Positions 1 to 8,820 of a DNA stretch of 64,000 nt are shown piece after piece. The notes beneath the pieces were generated by a model, which was not told where the DNA came from, did no database searches, and saw only the letters and a program-made list of their open reading frames with translations. Source of the stretch: Desulfovibrio sp. (lineage in GTDB: Bacteria; Desulfobacterota; Desulfovibrionia; Desulfovibrionales; Desulfovibrionaceae); assembly GCA_030145055.1 (NCBI GenBank), contig JAQYWK010000002.1, forward strand, positions 558,001 to 622,000, in the 5' to 3' direction. The number at the start of each line of letters is the position of its first letter. Positions within the stretch are counted from its first letter, which is position 1. A program made the translations under genes and the position numbers.

Positions 1-694
1 GCACATGAACTTCGGTGGCGGTGGATTCGGTGGCGGCGGCGGAGATTTCAGTGATTTCTTCGAAACCATTTTTGGTGGTGGCGGAGGCGGTCAGCAATTT
101 GGTGGCGGCGGAGGAAGATTTCAGCAGCGCCCTCAAAAAGGTGCGGACTCTGAAACAGTGCTGACTCTGACCCTCGAAGAAGCGTACAAAGGCGGAACAA
201 AGTCTATTTCTGTACAGGAAAGAGCAACTGGCCCTGGTGGACATCCTATGGTTCAGTCAAAGAATCTGGACGTAAATATTCCAGCCGGCATTAAAGAAGG
301 ACAGAAGATTCGTCTTGCGAATCAGGGTTCACCCGGTCCTAGTGACGGTCCAAAAGGCGATCTTTACCTAAAGATCAGACTTGCGCCGCATGCTGTCTAC
401 AAGGTGAAAGAAAACAATCTCATCGTAGATCTCGCGCTTGCTCCGTGGGAAGCTGCCCTTGGTGCTAAAGTAAAAGTACCTACCCTTGACGGTATGATCG
501 AAATGAACATTCCGGCAGGCATGGGAAGCGGCAAAAAAATGAGAGTAAAGGGACGCGGTCTTGGTGCTGGCGCTAAAAAAGGCGATCAGTTTGTCCGTGT
601 GATGATCCAAGTTCCTGCTTCCGACTCAGATGAAGTTAAAAAACTTTGGGAAAAACTGTCCGAAAAGATAGATTTCACCCCGAGATCATTCTAA
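1..694 (+). CDS. cbpA: DnaJ-family co-chaperone CbpA, C-terminal part (cut by window edge)
   Basis: The reading frame is open from the left edge, so the J domain lies outside the window. What remains is a Gly/Phe-rich linker (about the first 45 residues after the first Met at position 5) and the two beta-barrel substrate-binding domains of DnaJ proteins. The Cys-rich zinc finger (CxxCxGxG repeats) of class I DnaJ is absent, which makes this a class II CbpA-type protein. It would deliver unfolded clients to DnaK and stimulate its ATPase in the cytoplasm. The next gene encodes a CbpM-like partner and starts 14 bases downstream, a pairing that supports CbpA over DnaJ. Class assignment is firm for the part visible; the N-terminus is unseen. 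Confidence 0.9.
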   Translation, partial: HMNFGGGGFGGGGGDFSDFFETIFGGGGGGQQFGGGGGRFQQRPQKGADSETVLTLTLEEAYKGGTKSISVQERATGPGGHPMVQSKNLDVNIPAGIKEGQKIRLANQGSPGPSDGPKGDLYLKIRLAPHAVYKVKENNLIVDLALAPWEAALGAKVKVPTLDGMIEMNIPAGMGSGKKMRVKGRGLGAGAKKGDQFVRVMIQVPASDSDEVKKLWEKLSEKIDFTPRSF

Positions 695-708
695 GGGAGA
701 TTTTGCAA

Positions 709-1023
709 ATGGATATCAAAAAAAGAGAAGACGCAACCCCTCCCAGCACTTCGCGCAAAATGTTGTTTGCGCAGATAATTGAAATGACAGGGATGGAAGA
801 AGAAGTTGTTCTCGAGCTGATCAGCCTTGAATGGGTTTCACCTGCATCAACCGCAGACGGACATTACCTATTTGAAGCGCGCGACCTATACCGCCTGCGT
901 AAACTTTCAAGGCTCTGCAACGATCTTGAAATTACCGCAGCCGGAGGTTCCATTATCGTAGATTTAATGGAACGTGTGGAACAGCTCGAAGCCCGTATCG
1001 AAGAAATGCGCAAACTGATTTAG
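709..1023 (+). CDS. cbpM: CbpM-like chaperone modulator (MerR-like fold)
   Basis: A 104-residue protein with a MerR-like helix-turn-helix core (about residues 20-75) and a C-terminal amphipathic helix ending in a run of E, R and L residues. CbpM family members bind the J domain of CbpA and restrain its stimulation of DnaK. The start at 709 is chosen because AAGGGAGA lies 8 bases upstream; a longer frame opens at 646 but overlaps cbpA and has no ribosome site. Position directly behind cbpA indicates a two-gene operon. The wider MerR_2 family also contains DNA-binding proteins, so a regulator role cannot be excluded. Confidence 0.8.
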   Translation: MDIKKREDATPPSTSRKMLFAQIIEMTGMEEEVVLELISLEWVSPASTADGHYLFEARDLYRLRKLSRLCNDLEITAAGGSIIVDLMERVEQLEARIEEMRKLI

Positions 1024-1224
1024 TCAGTAAAATATTAAAGTAACCAATACGACTTGCAGTAAATAATCAGGATTCTAACTCCTGCCTCTAAAGCTGGATT
1101 TTTCGCTATTTGATGATGTCTAAGCGATGCGTCCGGCCCCGTAAAGTTGAGCGTTTTTTCGTTCAATATTAATGAGTTTTGAATCTTTCGGCGAGTCAGC
1201 AATACCTATAAAAGGAGACTCTAT

Positions 1225-3843
1225 ATGGATCCGAATAAATTCACAAAAAAAACCAACGACGCAATCGCAGAAGCTCAATCGCTAGCCATATCAAATGGTC
1301 AGCAGCAAATTGAAGTTGAACACCTGCTCCTAGCCTTAGTTGAGCAGGAAAAAGGCATTGTTTCCAAAATATTAGAAAAAAGCGGGATTGATCCTGCTTT
1401 ATATAAGTCAGCTGTACAGAAAGAAGTTAACAAGCTTCCAAGCGTCAGCGGTCCTGGAGCACAGCCCGGTCAGGTCTTTGTAACTCAGAGACTTAACCGC
1501 GTTATTGTTGAAGCCGAACAGGCAGCTAAGCGCATGCACGACGAGTTCATAAGTGTTGAACACCTATATCTTGCCATCATGGATGAGCATGGTTCCACTG
1601 GCGCAGGCAGGGTTAATAAATCCTTCAATCTAACCAAAGATAAAGTTCTGGGGGCAATGACCACCATTAGAGGTAATCAGCGAGTAACGACTGATAACCC
1701 TGAAGCCACTTATGATGCGCTAAAAAAATATGGTCGTGACCTCGTTGAAGAAGCACGCAAAGGCAAACTCGACCCAGTTATCGGACGTGACTCTGAAATC
1801 AGACGCGTTGTCCGTATTCTTTCCAGACGTACAAAGAACAACCCTATTTTGATCGGTGAAGCCGGAGTCGGTAAAACCGCTATTATTGAAGGGCTTGCTC
1901 AACGCATAGTTAAGCAGGATGTACCCGAAGGCCTTAAGGACAAAACGGTATTCATGCTCGATATGGGCGCACTTATAGCCGGCGCAAAATATCGCGGTGA
2001 ATTTGAGGAGCGATTAAAAGCCGTATTAAAAGAAGTTCAAGAATCCGAAGGTCAGATTCTCATCTTCATTGATGAAATCCACACCATTGTCGGCGCAGGT
2101 AAATCCGAAGGCGCAATGGATGCAGGTAATCTGCTGAAACCGATGCTTGCACGTGGCGAACTCCACTGTATCGGCGCAACAACCACGGATGAATATCGTA
2201 AATATATTGAAAAAGACCCTGCTCTCGAAAGACGATTCCAGACCATTATGGTCGAAGAGCCTTCAGTCGAGGATACCATATCAATCCTGCGCGGACTCCG
2301 CGAAAGGTTTGAGGTTCATCACGGGGTAAGAATCAGTGATGCCGCGCTAATTGAGTCAGCAACGCTTTCTCATCGCTACATCACAGACAGACAGCTTCCT
2401 GATAAGGCCATTGACCTCATGGATGAAGCTGCTGCCATGATCAGAACTGAGATTGATTCACAGCCATATGAGCTGGATAAAATCAACAGGCAGATTTTGC
2501 AGGCTGAAATTGAACGTGAAGCACTTAGACGTGAAGAAGACCAAGCGTCTCGTGAACGCCTTTCCAAGCTCGAAGATTCTCTAACTGAGATGAAAATCAC
2601 TCAATCTGAGCTTCTTGAGCAGTGGGAAAAAGAGAAAAATTCCATCGACACAGTGCAAGCTCTGAAAACTCAAATCGAACAGGTAAAGATTCAAATCGAG
2701 AAGGCCGAGCGAGACCTTGACTACAACAAAGCGGCTGAGCTTAAATACTCAGTGCTTCTGGAACTTGAAAAGAAACTGAAAGCCATTGAAGAAGACATTC
2801 AAGGCGGCGATGATGTTTCTACCAACAAGACCAGAATGCTTAAAGAATTCGTAGGCCCTGATGACATCGCAGGAATAGTTGCACGCTGGACAGGCATTCC
2901 TGTGACCAGACTGATCGAGGGCGAAAGAGAAAAGCTCCTTCGCTTAGAAGAGATTCTGCACGCCAGAGTCATCGGTCAGGACAATGCTGTTCGCGCTGTA
3001 TCTGACGCAGTAATCAGAGCGCGTGCGGGACTTAAAGACCCATCGCGCCCCATCGGTTCATTCATATTCTTAGGCCCCACCGGAGTGGGTAAAACCGAAC
3101 TATGTAAAGCTCTCGCAGAATCGCTCTTCGATACCGAAGACAACATCGTGCGCCTTGATATGTCCGAGTACATGGAAAAGCATGCGGTATCGCGTCTTAT
3201 CGGAGCGCCTCCGGGGTATATCGGATATGACGAAGGTGGACAGCTAACCGAAGCAATCAGAAGAAAGCCCTACTCGGTTGTTCTATTCGATGAAATTGAA
3301 AAGGCTCATTCTGAAGTGTTTAACGTCCTGCTTCAAATATTAGATGACGGACGGTTAACGGACAGTCAGGGTCGGACCGTAGACTGCAAGAATACGCTCA
3401 TTATCATGACTTCTAATCTGGGTTCGCACATCCTACTAGAAGGAATTGAACAGAACGGTGATTTCAAAGACGGCGTTGAGGAAGGCGTAATGAACGTATT
3501 GCGCGGTCATTTCAGACCTGAGTTCCTGAACAGAGTCGATGAAACAGTACTCTTTAAGCCTCTACTAGAAGCAGACTTAAAGCAGATCGTAGACATACAA
3601 CTAGGCGGGTTAAGAGCGCGTCTAGGTGTAAACAAGATGGGAATGGAAGTGACGGATAAGGCCAAAGCTTTCATCGCACACGCATCCTACGACCCGGTAT
3701 ATGGAGCTAGACCACTGCGCCGCTATATCCAGACCCATCTCGAAACTCCGCTGGCGAAGGAAATTATCAGCGGAAGGTTGCAAGAGGATCATTCTGTATC
3801 AGTTGATGCGGATGAGGATGGGCTTACTTTGCAGAATAATTGA
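1225..3843 (+). CDS. clpB: ATP-dependent disaggregase ClpB
   Basis: An 872-residue Hsp100 protein of normal ClpB length. Order: Clp N-domain repeats (about 1-150), first AAA+ module with Walker A GEAGVGKT at 211-218, the long charged coiled-coil middle domain (about 410-530) that distinguishes ClpB from ClpA/ClpC, and a second AAA+ module with GPTGVGKT at 617-624, ending in the ClpB small C-terminal domain. It extracts polypeptides from aggregates together with DnaK, GrpE and a J protein, the partners of which are encoded just upstream (cbpA) and about 7 kb downstream (grpE, dnaK). AAAGGAGACT precedes the start by 5 bases. The 200-base gap upstream shows no CIRCE element and no convincing sigma-32 promoter. 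A strong terminator follows. Confidence 0.97.
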   Translation: MDPNKFTKKTNDAIAEAQSLAISNGQQQIEVEHLLLALVEQEKGIVSKILEKSGIDPALYKSAVQKEVNKLPSVSGPGAQPGQVFVTQRLNRVIVEAEQAAKRMHDEFISVEHLYLAIMDEHGSTGAGRVNKSFNLTKDKVLGAMTTIRGNQRVTTDNPEATYDALKKYGRDLVEEARKGKLDPVIGRDSEIRRVVRILSRRTKNNPILIGEAGVGKTAIIEGLAQRIVKQDVPEGLKDKTVFMLDMGALIAGAKYRGEFEERLKAVLKEVQESEGQILIFIDEIHTIVGAGKSEGAMDAGNLLKPMLARGELHCIGATTTDEYRKYIEKDPALERRFQTIMVEEPSVEDTISILRGLRERFEVHHGVRISDAALIESATLSHRYITDRQLPDKAIDLMDEAAAMIRTEIDSQPYELDKINRQILQAEIEREALRREEDQASRERLSKLEDSLTEMKITQSELLEQWEKEKNSIDTVQALKTQIEQVKIQIEKAERDLDYNKAAELKYSVLLELEKKLKAIEEDIQGGDDVSTNKTRMLKEFVGPDDIAGIVARWTGIPVTRLIEGEREKLLRLEEILHARVIGQDNAVRAVSDAVIRARAGLKDPSRPIGSFIFLGPTGVGKTELCKALAESLFDTEDNIVRLDMSEYMEKHAVSRLIGAPPGYIGYDEGGQLTEAIRRKPYSVVLFDEIEKAHSEVFNVLLQILDDGRLTDSQGRTVDCKNTLIIMTSNLGSHILLEGIEQNGDFKDGVEEGVMNVLRGHFRPEFLNRVDETVLFKPLLEADLKQIVDIQLGGLRARLGVNKMGMEVTDKAKAFIAHASYDPVYGARPLRRYIQTHLETPLAKEIISGRLQEDHSVSVDADEDGLTLQNN

Positions 3844-3876
3844 TCTGATAGTTTAATAGTTTAAATAGCATTCTAG

Positions 3877-3912
3877 GGCCGCAAACTTCATTATGGAGTT
3901 TGCGGCCTTTTT
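3877..3912 (+). terminator. Rho-independent terminator of clpB
   Basis: Perfect 11-bp stem (3877-3887 pairing with 3897-3907, arm GGCCGCAAACT), a 9-base loop, then TTTTTC. It lies 33 bases after the clpB stop codon. Confidence 0.9.
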
Positions 3913-4085
3913 CTTATGCTATCCCCTACCCCTAATTATCTTTCTTTACATACCGGACCTGAGTCGGCTTATTCGTGTCCGGCATAAACGCTATCCTAAC
4001 GTTATTAAACAATGCTGATTAACCACAAATAACGCGAAAAAGGTTCATGTTATGTGGGCTTATCACAAAAGTTAGGAGAGATTTT

Positions 4086-5000
4086 ATGGGTAATTCTGGT
4101 GCCGATATGGCGAAAGAAAAAGATGGTAAAAAAGTGAATTCCGTGTCCGCGCAAACTAGGGCAGGAGAATCGCGTGAACCGGGAATTGACGCTGAGGGCG
4201 GTTCTAATAATGAGTTGAATGCACTGAGGAATGCGGCTACTCGTAGTACTACAGGGCAGGATGATTTTAAGAGTAAGCCTGATCCTGCGAAAAACACACT
4301 TGCTACCTCTAGTGTGGATGACTATCATAAACAGATTAATGATCAGCTATTACAGAATGGAACAAAAACTTCCGATATAGCTTACAATTTTGAAGGTAAT
4401 CCCATTGTCACCTATGACGCAAAGGGCAACCCTATAGCAATCTCTTTGGGGGATCAGGCTGAAGCTATTAGAAGGGCATCAGAATTCGATGCGAAAAAAT
4501 TTGCTAATAGTGGAAATGATGATGTTTACTCTAGAGTTTCATTAGCATTAGGAGATGCCGCATCTTCAATATTAACCGGCCTAGATGGTGCTGGCGAAAG
4601 AAGCATTGAAGGCATCAAAGAGGCCGTTGTCGAAGGCGGCAAAGCAGCTGGTGAGGCTATTGGGAAGACTGTTGATGAGTTAAAAACTAATAAAGAGTTG
4701 CAAAAGTATTCGGGTATTGCTCTTGGTGCAGGTGTCTTACCTATTGCGATGGCAACAGGGGTAGCGGCGGCACCTACTCTAGGTCGAGTTGGAGCTACAG
4801 CAAGTGGCATTGTTGAGAATGTTGCACAAGCTGCAGCAATAAAAGTCGCAACAACTCGTGGAGCAAAGGACACCTTAGACTTTGTTAAAGGGTTAAACCC
4901 CTTTGATGGCGAAGCCAAGTCTCCCAGCTCACTTGCTGAAGCGGTTGGGAATATAATACCTGATATTTTTGAAAACATTTCAAACTCAAGGAAAAAGTAA
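4086..5000 (+). CDS. Unknown protein; effector-like, Gly/Ala-rich hydrophobic C-terminal half
   Basis: 304 residues, not recognised. The start at 4086 follows AGGAG at 4074-4078; a longer frame from 4047 has no such site. There is no signal peptide. Residues 1-75 are polar and probably disordered. About 100-120 carry a YDAKGNP motif reminiscent of YD-type repeats. About 150-190 is a Gly/Ala-rich segment ending EGGKAAGEAIG, and about 205-245 is a long hydrophobic stretch with LGAGVLPIAMATGVAAAP. The segment around SIEGI and EGGKAAGEAIG recurs in the broken copy at 5358-5839, whose C-terminus is unrelated. A small membrane gene starts 2 bases after the stop. A conserved core with exchangeable C-termini, each paired with a small membrane protein, is how polymorphic toxins are organised; that role, perhaps membrane-active, is inference. 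Confidence 0.6.
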   Translation: MGNSGADMAKEKDGKKVNSVSAQTRAGESREPGIDAEGGSNNELNALRNAATRSTTGQDDFKSKPDPAKNTLATSSVDDYHKQINDQLLQNGTKTSDIAYNFEGNPIVTYDAKGNPIAISLGDQAEAIRRASEFDAKKFANSGNDDVYSRVSLALGDAASSILTGLDGAGERSIEGIKEAVVEGGKAAGEAIGKTVDELKTNKELQKYSGIALGAGVLPIAMATGVAAAPTLGRVGATASGIVENVAQAAAIKVATTRGAKDTLDFVKGLNPFDGEAKSPSSLAEAVGNIIPDIFENISNSRKK

Positions 5001-5001
5001 A

Positions 5002-5244
5002 ATGATTAGTGTAAAAAGCTCTAGACTGAACAAAGCATTGTCATATTTTTGCGCCATAACAAATATTCTTTTTGGGCTAATGATGGTCTGCTGGAGCATG
5101 CCATGGTCAGAGACAGCCATTACTCGTTTAGGTGAATATCACTTTAACATGCCTTGTCGGTGGGGAATTGCTTTTATTGGTGTCACAGCTATTCTACTGG
5201 GATTACTTTTTAAACCAAACTATTTAAAACAAACAGAACTATAA
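5002..5244 (+). CDS. Small two-helix membrane protein, candidate immunity partner
   Basis: 80 residues with two predicted membrane helices (about 12-33 and 52-70) joined by a short Trp- and Arg-containing loop, and a short charged tail. No family recognised. ATG at 5002 is separated from the upstream stop by one base and preceded by AGGA, so it is almost certainly cotranscribed and translated with 4086-5000. The second helix (RWGIAFIGVTAILLGL) resembles the one at the same place in the protein at 5836-6252 (RWVMTLVGIIFIIDGV), so the two small proteins may be distant relatives. A membrane-embedded partner would suit a membrane-acting toxin, as with pore-forming colicins and their immunity proteins; this is inference. 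A UUCG terminator follows. Confidence 0.55.
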   Translation: MISVKSSRLNKALSYFCAITNILFGLMMVCWSMPWSETAITRLGEYHFNMPCRWGIAFIGVTAILLGLLFKPNYLKQTEL

Positions 5245-5300
5245 ACAGTTGAACAGCCTGAGGCTAAAAAATAAATAAAAGCCATTAATAGTTAGAAAAA

Positions 5301-5334
5301 AGATAGCCCCGACTTCGGTCGGGGCTATCTTTTT
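5301..5334 (+). terminator. Terminator with UUCG loop, first copy
   Basis: Perfect 13-bp stem (5301-5313 with 5318-5330) closed by a TTCG tetraloop and followed by TTTT. A degenerate copy of the same hairpin stands at 6260-6281 after the second unit. Confidence 0.9.
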
Positions 5335-5357
5335 GTAAAACAAAAAATTTCTTATAA

Positions 5358-5839
5358 ATATATTCTGAACTGAGCAATGCCCCCTCCTCAATTGCAGCAG
5401 GCCTTGATGGCGCGGCGGAAAAAGCATTGAAGGTATCGGGAAGGCTGTGGTTGAAGGCGGTAAGGCGGCTGGCGAGGCTATTGGGACTACGGCCACAGGA
5501 GTTGCTATTGGTAGAACTGTTGCTTCTGCGGGTGAGGCTGTGCTTAAGGAAGGGAAGGCAATTGTTCGTGGGGCTAGCAAAGCGGGCAAGAGTGTGCTTA
5601 AAACCGCAGAAAAAGGAATGTATCGTGCATTAGATAAAATAGAGCAAACTGTTGGCGTCGAAAATGCCAGAGACTTTATCTCTGCTTTTAATTCTGGAGA
5701 GTTACCTGCAGTTACAAGCAGGGGAGGATTTGCCGGAGGTCTTATAGCTGGGCAGCAAGACTTGCGTAATACTATAAATGAGCTATCAAACAATAGAAGT
5801 TCAAAGAAGTCTCCATCTAACAATAAAAATAAACAGTGA
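5358..5839 (+). pseudogene. Truncated, frameshifted copy of the 4086-5000 gene with a different C-terminus (orphan module)
   Basis: From 5358 one frame reads a stretch resembling residues about 150-175 of the upstream protein (YS..LS, SSI, GLDGA.E). At the A-run 5419-5423 one base is missing relative to the upstream gene; the match then continues one frame over as SIEGI.KAVVEGGKAAGEAIG. After that the sequence diverges into about 100 residues rich in Ala, Gly, Lys and then Asn/Ser/Lys, ending at 5839. The 5' side is cut by a stop at 5355-5357. Over VVEGGKAAGEAIG the copies differ at six bases, all third-codon positions, so both evolved as protein-coding sequence. A GTG at 5447 could still start the intact 3' part. 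The layout is that of an orphan C-terminal module; a sequencing error or programmed frameshift at the A-run is also possible. Confidence 0.6.
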
Positions 5840-6252
5840 AAAATGGATATAAAAACAATCTTCAGCAGGATCAAATGGTGGTAATTGTTTGTGGAATATT
5901 AGCGATAGAAGCAAGCTTCCCCTTTATAAGCACTTACACTCCAACATTTAGAGGCGTTCCACTTAGTATTACCACACGGTGGGTCATGACTTTAGTAGGA
6001 ATTATTTTTATAATAGACGGCGTCTTTTGTAGAAGGCCTAAGTCAGGCACTCGCATTGTTGACTATGAAAGAACAATTTGCCCTAAGTGTGAACATCCTT
6101 TTGAAGTAGGTAGAGTTCCGAAAAACGGACTTTGTTCTAATTGTCAGGTTCCTGTAGAACCTATCAAAGGGTACTATGATCGCCACCCTGAGCGACGAGA
6201 TGTCGAAGAGAAAAATATCAAGCCGGAAGACGAAGAAATTAATACGGACTAA
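5836..6252 (+). CDS. Two-helix membrane protein with C-terminal zinc-ribbon-like Cys pairs
   Basis: 138 residues, unrecognised. Two hydrophobic helices (about 13-32 and 46-64) are followed by a soluble tail with CPKC and CSNC 18 residues apart, a likely zinc ribbon, and an acidic end. The GTG at 5836 overlaps the upstream stop codon (GTGA), suggesting translational coupling; an ATG at 5875 with AGGA just upstream is an alternative. It holds the same place relative to the broken gene as 5002-5244 holds to the intact one, with similar helix topology, so it is read as the cognate small membrane partner of the orphan module. The Cys tail is absent from the first partner. Function is unproven. Confidence 0.5.
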   Translation: MKNGYKNNLQQDQMVVIVCGILAIEASFPFISTYTPTFRGVPLSITTRWVMTLVGIIFIIDGVFCRRPKSGTRIVDYERTICPKCEHPFEVGRVPKNGLCSNCQVPVEPIKGYYDRHPERRDVEEKNIKPEDEEINTD

Positions 6253-6259
6253 TTCTAGC

Positions 6260-6281
6260 AGCCCCGACTTCGGTCAGGGCT
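6260..6281 (+). terminator. Degenerate second copy of the UUCG hairpin
   Basis: AGCCCCGAC, TTCG loop, GTCAGGGCT: the inner part of the hairpin at 5301-5330 with one mismatch and no T-run behind it. It closes the second unit of the duplicated locus, though its termination strength is probably reduced. Confidence 0.55.
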
Positions 6282-6300
6282 ATATCACACATCCCACAAA

Positions 6301-6332
6301 AAAGCCCCGCACTGTAACCAGTACGGGGCTTT
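6301..6332 (-). terminator. Terminator of feoAB
   Basis: 14-bp stem with one wobble pair (6301-6314 with 6319-6332), TAAC loop; on the minus strand it is followed by TTTTTT. It stands 24 bases past the feoB stop and may also stop transcription arriving from the plus strand. Confidence 0.88.
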
Positions 6333-6356
6333 CCAATTCAATCAAATAAACTAATC

Positions 6357-8540
6357 TTAGTAACCCAAGAACGTCCCAACCTGATAAATCAACACTGATA
6401 GCGAATAACCGAATCCGAGTGAACCGAACACGGAGAACAATCCCCATTTCCAGTTAGTCTCTCTTACGATAACCGCAACCGTGACCATACATGGCACGTA
6501 TACCAACATGAAGATAAACACGGACCAGATTGCTGCGGGCGTCCATTCAGGATCAGCCGCTATTTTCTCGCTCAGGCTTGTTGCATTTTCAGGATCTTCG
6601 TCACCTAGTGAATATGCTGTGGACATGGTGGAAACAAACACCTCTTTCGCGGCAAATGCGCCGATGAAGGAAATATTCGCCTGCCATGGGAATCCGGCAT
6701 AATCCGTGACGGGAGCAATGGCCTCACTCATACGCCCTGCGTACGAAGTTTTAAGCCCCTCCTCACCTTCAGCGTAACTAATACCACTTAACTTTTTGCT
6801 AAGCTCAGCCTGCTTCAATTCATCAGAGCCATCCCATGATTTACTTTCGGCAGTCACCTGTGTGCGCTGTGCTTCATAGGAAGCCACGCGTTCAGCAGGC
6901 AGTTGCGGAAAGGTCATTAGCGCCCACATGAGTATTGAAATGGCGAGGATAACTGTTCCCGCCTTTTTGATATATTGCCAAACTCTATCCCAAGTATGAA
7001 TAGCCACACCGTGAAGAGTTGGAAGTCTGTATGGAGGCAGTTCCATTACAAATGGAGTGGACTCACCTCTCAGGGCAGTCCAGCGTAATAGACGTCCTAC
7101 GCAAAGAGCAAGCGCCCATGAAACAAGTACTAAGAAGAACATAACCGAGGTCGCATTTTCAGGATAGAATGCGCTTACCAACATGATATATGCTGTCGCT
7201 TTCGCGCCGCAAATCATGAATGGAGCGGTTAATATTGTCGCGATTCTTTCTTTAGGACTGCGTAAAGTACGGCAGGTCATAACAGCCGGAACAGCGCAAC
7301 CTCCGGGCAACCCTCCTGCCATAATGAACGGCATGATAGACATACCATGAAGGCCGAACATACGGAACACACGGTCCACCATGTATGCCACGCGAGCCAT
7401 ATAGCCGAGGTCCTCGAGGAAAACGAGCATTGCGAACATAATGAGGATAAGAGGCGTGAACCCCATGACCGCGCCAACTCCGTCAATAACGCCGGAGACT
7501 AACATCGACTTCAAAAGCCCGTCCGGTAAAATCATGGATACGGTCGAAGACAACCATCCGAAAGCTTCCTCAACCCAGCCTTGCGGATATGCTCCGAAGG
7601 TAAATGTCACGTAAAACATAGCATACATGACTGCGAACATAATGATCGGACCCAAAAAACGATGAGTCAGGACATTATCAATTTTATCGGAAACATCGAA
7701 ACGCAGATTATCTTCGCGACTAATCACGCCCTGCTTTAAAATCGAGTTAATAAAACCATAACGGTAATCAGCGAGAATCGCTTCAGGATAAGTATTAAGA
7801 GTCTTATTTACGTGGTCTGAAACATTCTTAACTATTGCTTCAAGCTTAGCGGACATATCCCCAGCTAAACGACCATTTTTAATAACAATTTCATCTTCTT
7901 CGAGATACTTAACGGCCAGCCAGTGCGGATCATAACGATCAGTCATGAATTCATTTTCTGTGATCATGGCAGTCATTTCATCAATTGCCGGATCAAGGTC
8001 GTGACCGTATGAAATATTTACAGGAGTCCATTTTCCCTTAGTCTCTTCCTTGACCTGCTTAACAGCCTGCATCAACTCATCAGCACCAACTCCACGGCGA
8101 GCAATACACTCAATGACAGGCACGCCCATGAGCTTAGAAAGCTTTGCAGAGTCAATGCGGATGCCCTTCTTCTTAACCTCATCCATCATGTTCAGACCAA
8201 GAACAACGGGAACGCCGATCTCCATAAACTGAACAGCTAAATAAAGGCTACGCTCAAGGGATGTAGCATCAAGCATATTGATAACAACATCAGGCTTTTC
8301 ATCAACGATAACATCACGCGCGACAACTTCTTCCATAGAATAAGAAGTCAAAGAATACGTGCCGGGCAAATCTACTAAATGAGCCTCAAACCCATTTTTA
8401 TTGTAGTACCCTTCGGTTCTATCGACAGTGATTCCAGGATAATTTCCAACACGCGCAGTTGATCCGGTCAGAGCATTGAACATGGTGCTCTTTCCGCAGT
8501 TAGGCTGTCCCGAAACAGCTACAAAAAATTTATCACTCAT
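6357..8540 (-). CDS. feoB: Ferrous iron transporter FeoB
   Basis: 727 residues, normal for FeoB. The N-terminal GTPase has G1 GQPNCGKS at 11-18, G3 DLPG and G4 NMMD. A helical GDI-like domain follows, then the membrane part with two Gate segments (GGLPGGCAVPA in the first) and the FeoB C-terminal domain. It imports Fe(II) across the inner membrane, which fits an anaerobe with a high demand for Fe-S clusters and cytochromes. It starts 3 bases after the feoA stop, so the two are cotranscribed. A Fur-box-like palindrome precedes feoA. No feoC-like gene follows; the operon ends at the hairpin at 6301-6332. Confidence 0.97.
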   Translation of the reverse strand: MSDKFFVAVSGQPNCGKSTMFNALTGSTARVGNYPGITVDRTEGYYNKNGFEAHLVDLPGTYSLTSYSMEEVVARDVIVDEKPDVVINMLDATSLERSLYLAVQFMEIGVPVVLGLNMMDEVKKKGIRIDSAKLSKLMGVPVIECIARRGVGADELMQAVKQVKEETKGKWTPVNISYGHDLDPAIDEMTAMITENEFMTDRYDPHWLAVKYLEEDEIVIKNGRLAGDMSAKLEAIVKNVSDHVNKTLNTYPEAILADYRYGFINSILKQGVISREDNLRFDVSDKIDNVLTHRFLGPIIMFAVMYAMFYVTFTFGAYPQGWVEEAFGWLSSTVSMILPDGLLKSMLVSGVIDGVGAVMGFTPLILIMFAMLVFLEDLGYMARVAYMVDRVFRMFGLHGMSIMPFIMAGGLPGGCAVPAVMTCRTLRSPKERIATILTAPFMICGAKATAYIMLVSAFYPENATSVMFFLVLVSWALALCVGRLLRWTALRGESTPFVMELPPYRLPTLHGVAIHTWDRVWQYIKKAGTVILAISILMWALMTFPQLPAERVASYEAQRTQVTAESKSWDGSDELKQAELSKKLSGISYAEGEEGLKTSYAGRMSEAIAPVTDYAGFPWQANISFIGAFAAKEVFVSTMSTAYSLGDEDPENATSLSEKIAADPEWTPAAIWSVFIFMLVYVPCMVTVAVIVRETNWKWGLFSVFGSLGFGYSLSVLIYQVGTFLGY

Positions 8541-8543
8541 GGT

Positions 8544-8777
8544 TTATTCCTCAATCTCAACAGTAATGAAATCAGCTTCATTATTGCGGAGTGTAAGAGT
8601 AAAACCTTTCATGCGCAGTGCAACGGGATCTTTTAATGGAGCACGTCCAACAATCCTGAACTCGGTGCCCGGAATAAGTCCCATATCTCTAATCCTACGC
8701 CCAAGTTCACCTCGGACGTTCACAGAGACGACAACACCCCTCTGATCTTTGCGCATTGATCGAAGCGATACAGACAT
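8544..8777 (-). CDS. feoA: FeoA, SH3-like partner of FeoB
   Basis: 77-residue cytoplasmic protein with the FeoA signature: LGRRIRDMGLIPGTEF in the middle and ALRMKGFTLTLR near the end, which form the small SH3-like barrel. FeoA proteins are needed for full FeoB activity. AGGGAAGG lies directly upstream of the ATG at 8777. First gene of the feoAB operon. Confidence 0.93.
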   Translation of the reverse strand: MSVSLRSMRKDQRGVVVSVNVRGELGRRIRDMGLIPGTEFRIVGRAPLKDPVALRMKGFTLTLRNNEADFITVEIEE

Positions 8778-8803
8778 AACCTTCCCTCATAATACATTCG
8801 ACA

Positions 8804-8820
8804 TTGAAATTCATTTTCAA
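8804..8820 (-). promoter_or_regulatory. Fur-box-like palindrome upstream of feoAB
   Basis: TTGAAATTCATTTTCAA is a 7-3-7 inverted repeat with one mismatch, 27 bases upstream of the feoA start. It resembles the A/T-rich Fur operator, in which GAAAAT and ATTTTC half-sites face each other. Position and target gene fit iron repression by Fur. Confidence 0.55.

Noticed and set aside
1024-1224. CIRCE element or sigma-32 promoter upstream of clpB
   Set aside because: No TTAGCACTC-type repeat found, and -35/-10 candidates match poorly.
4526-4978. 150-codon minus-strand open frame inside the effector-like gene
   Set aside because: Low-complexity Ala/Pro/Ser shadow of the Gly/Ala-rich plus-strand gene.
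5239-5874. 211-codon minus-strand open frame across the duplicated locus
   Set aside because: It is the mirror of the Ala/Gly-rich plus-strand frame; no ribosome site, no recognisable protein, and it runs through the terminator at 5301.
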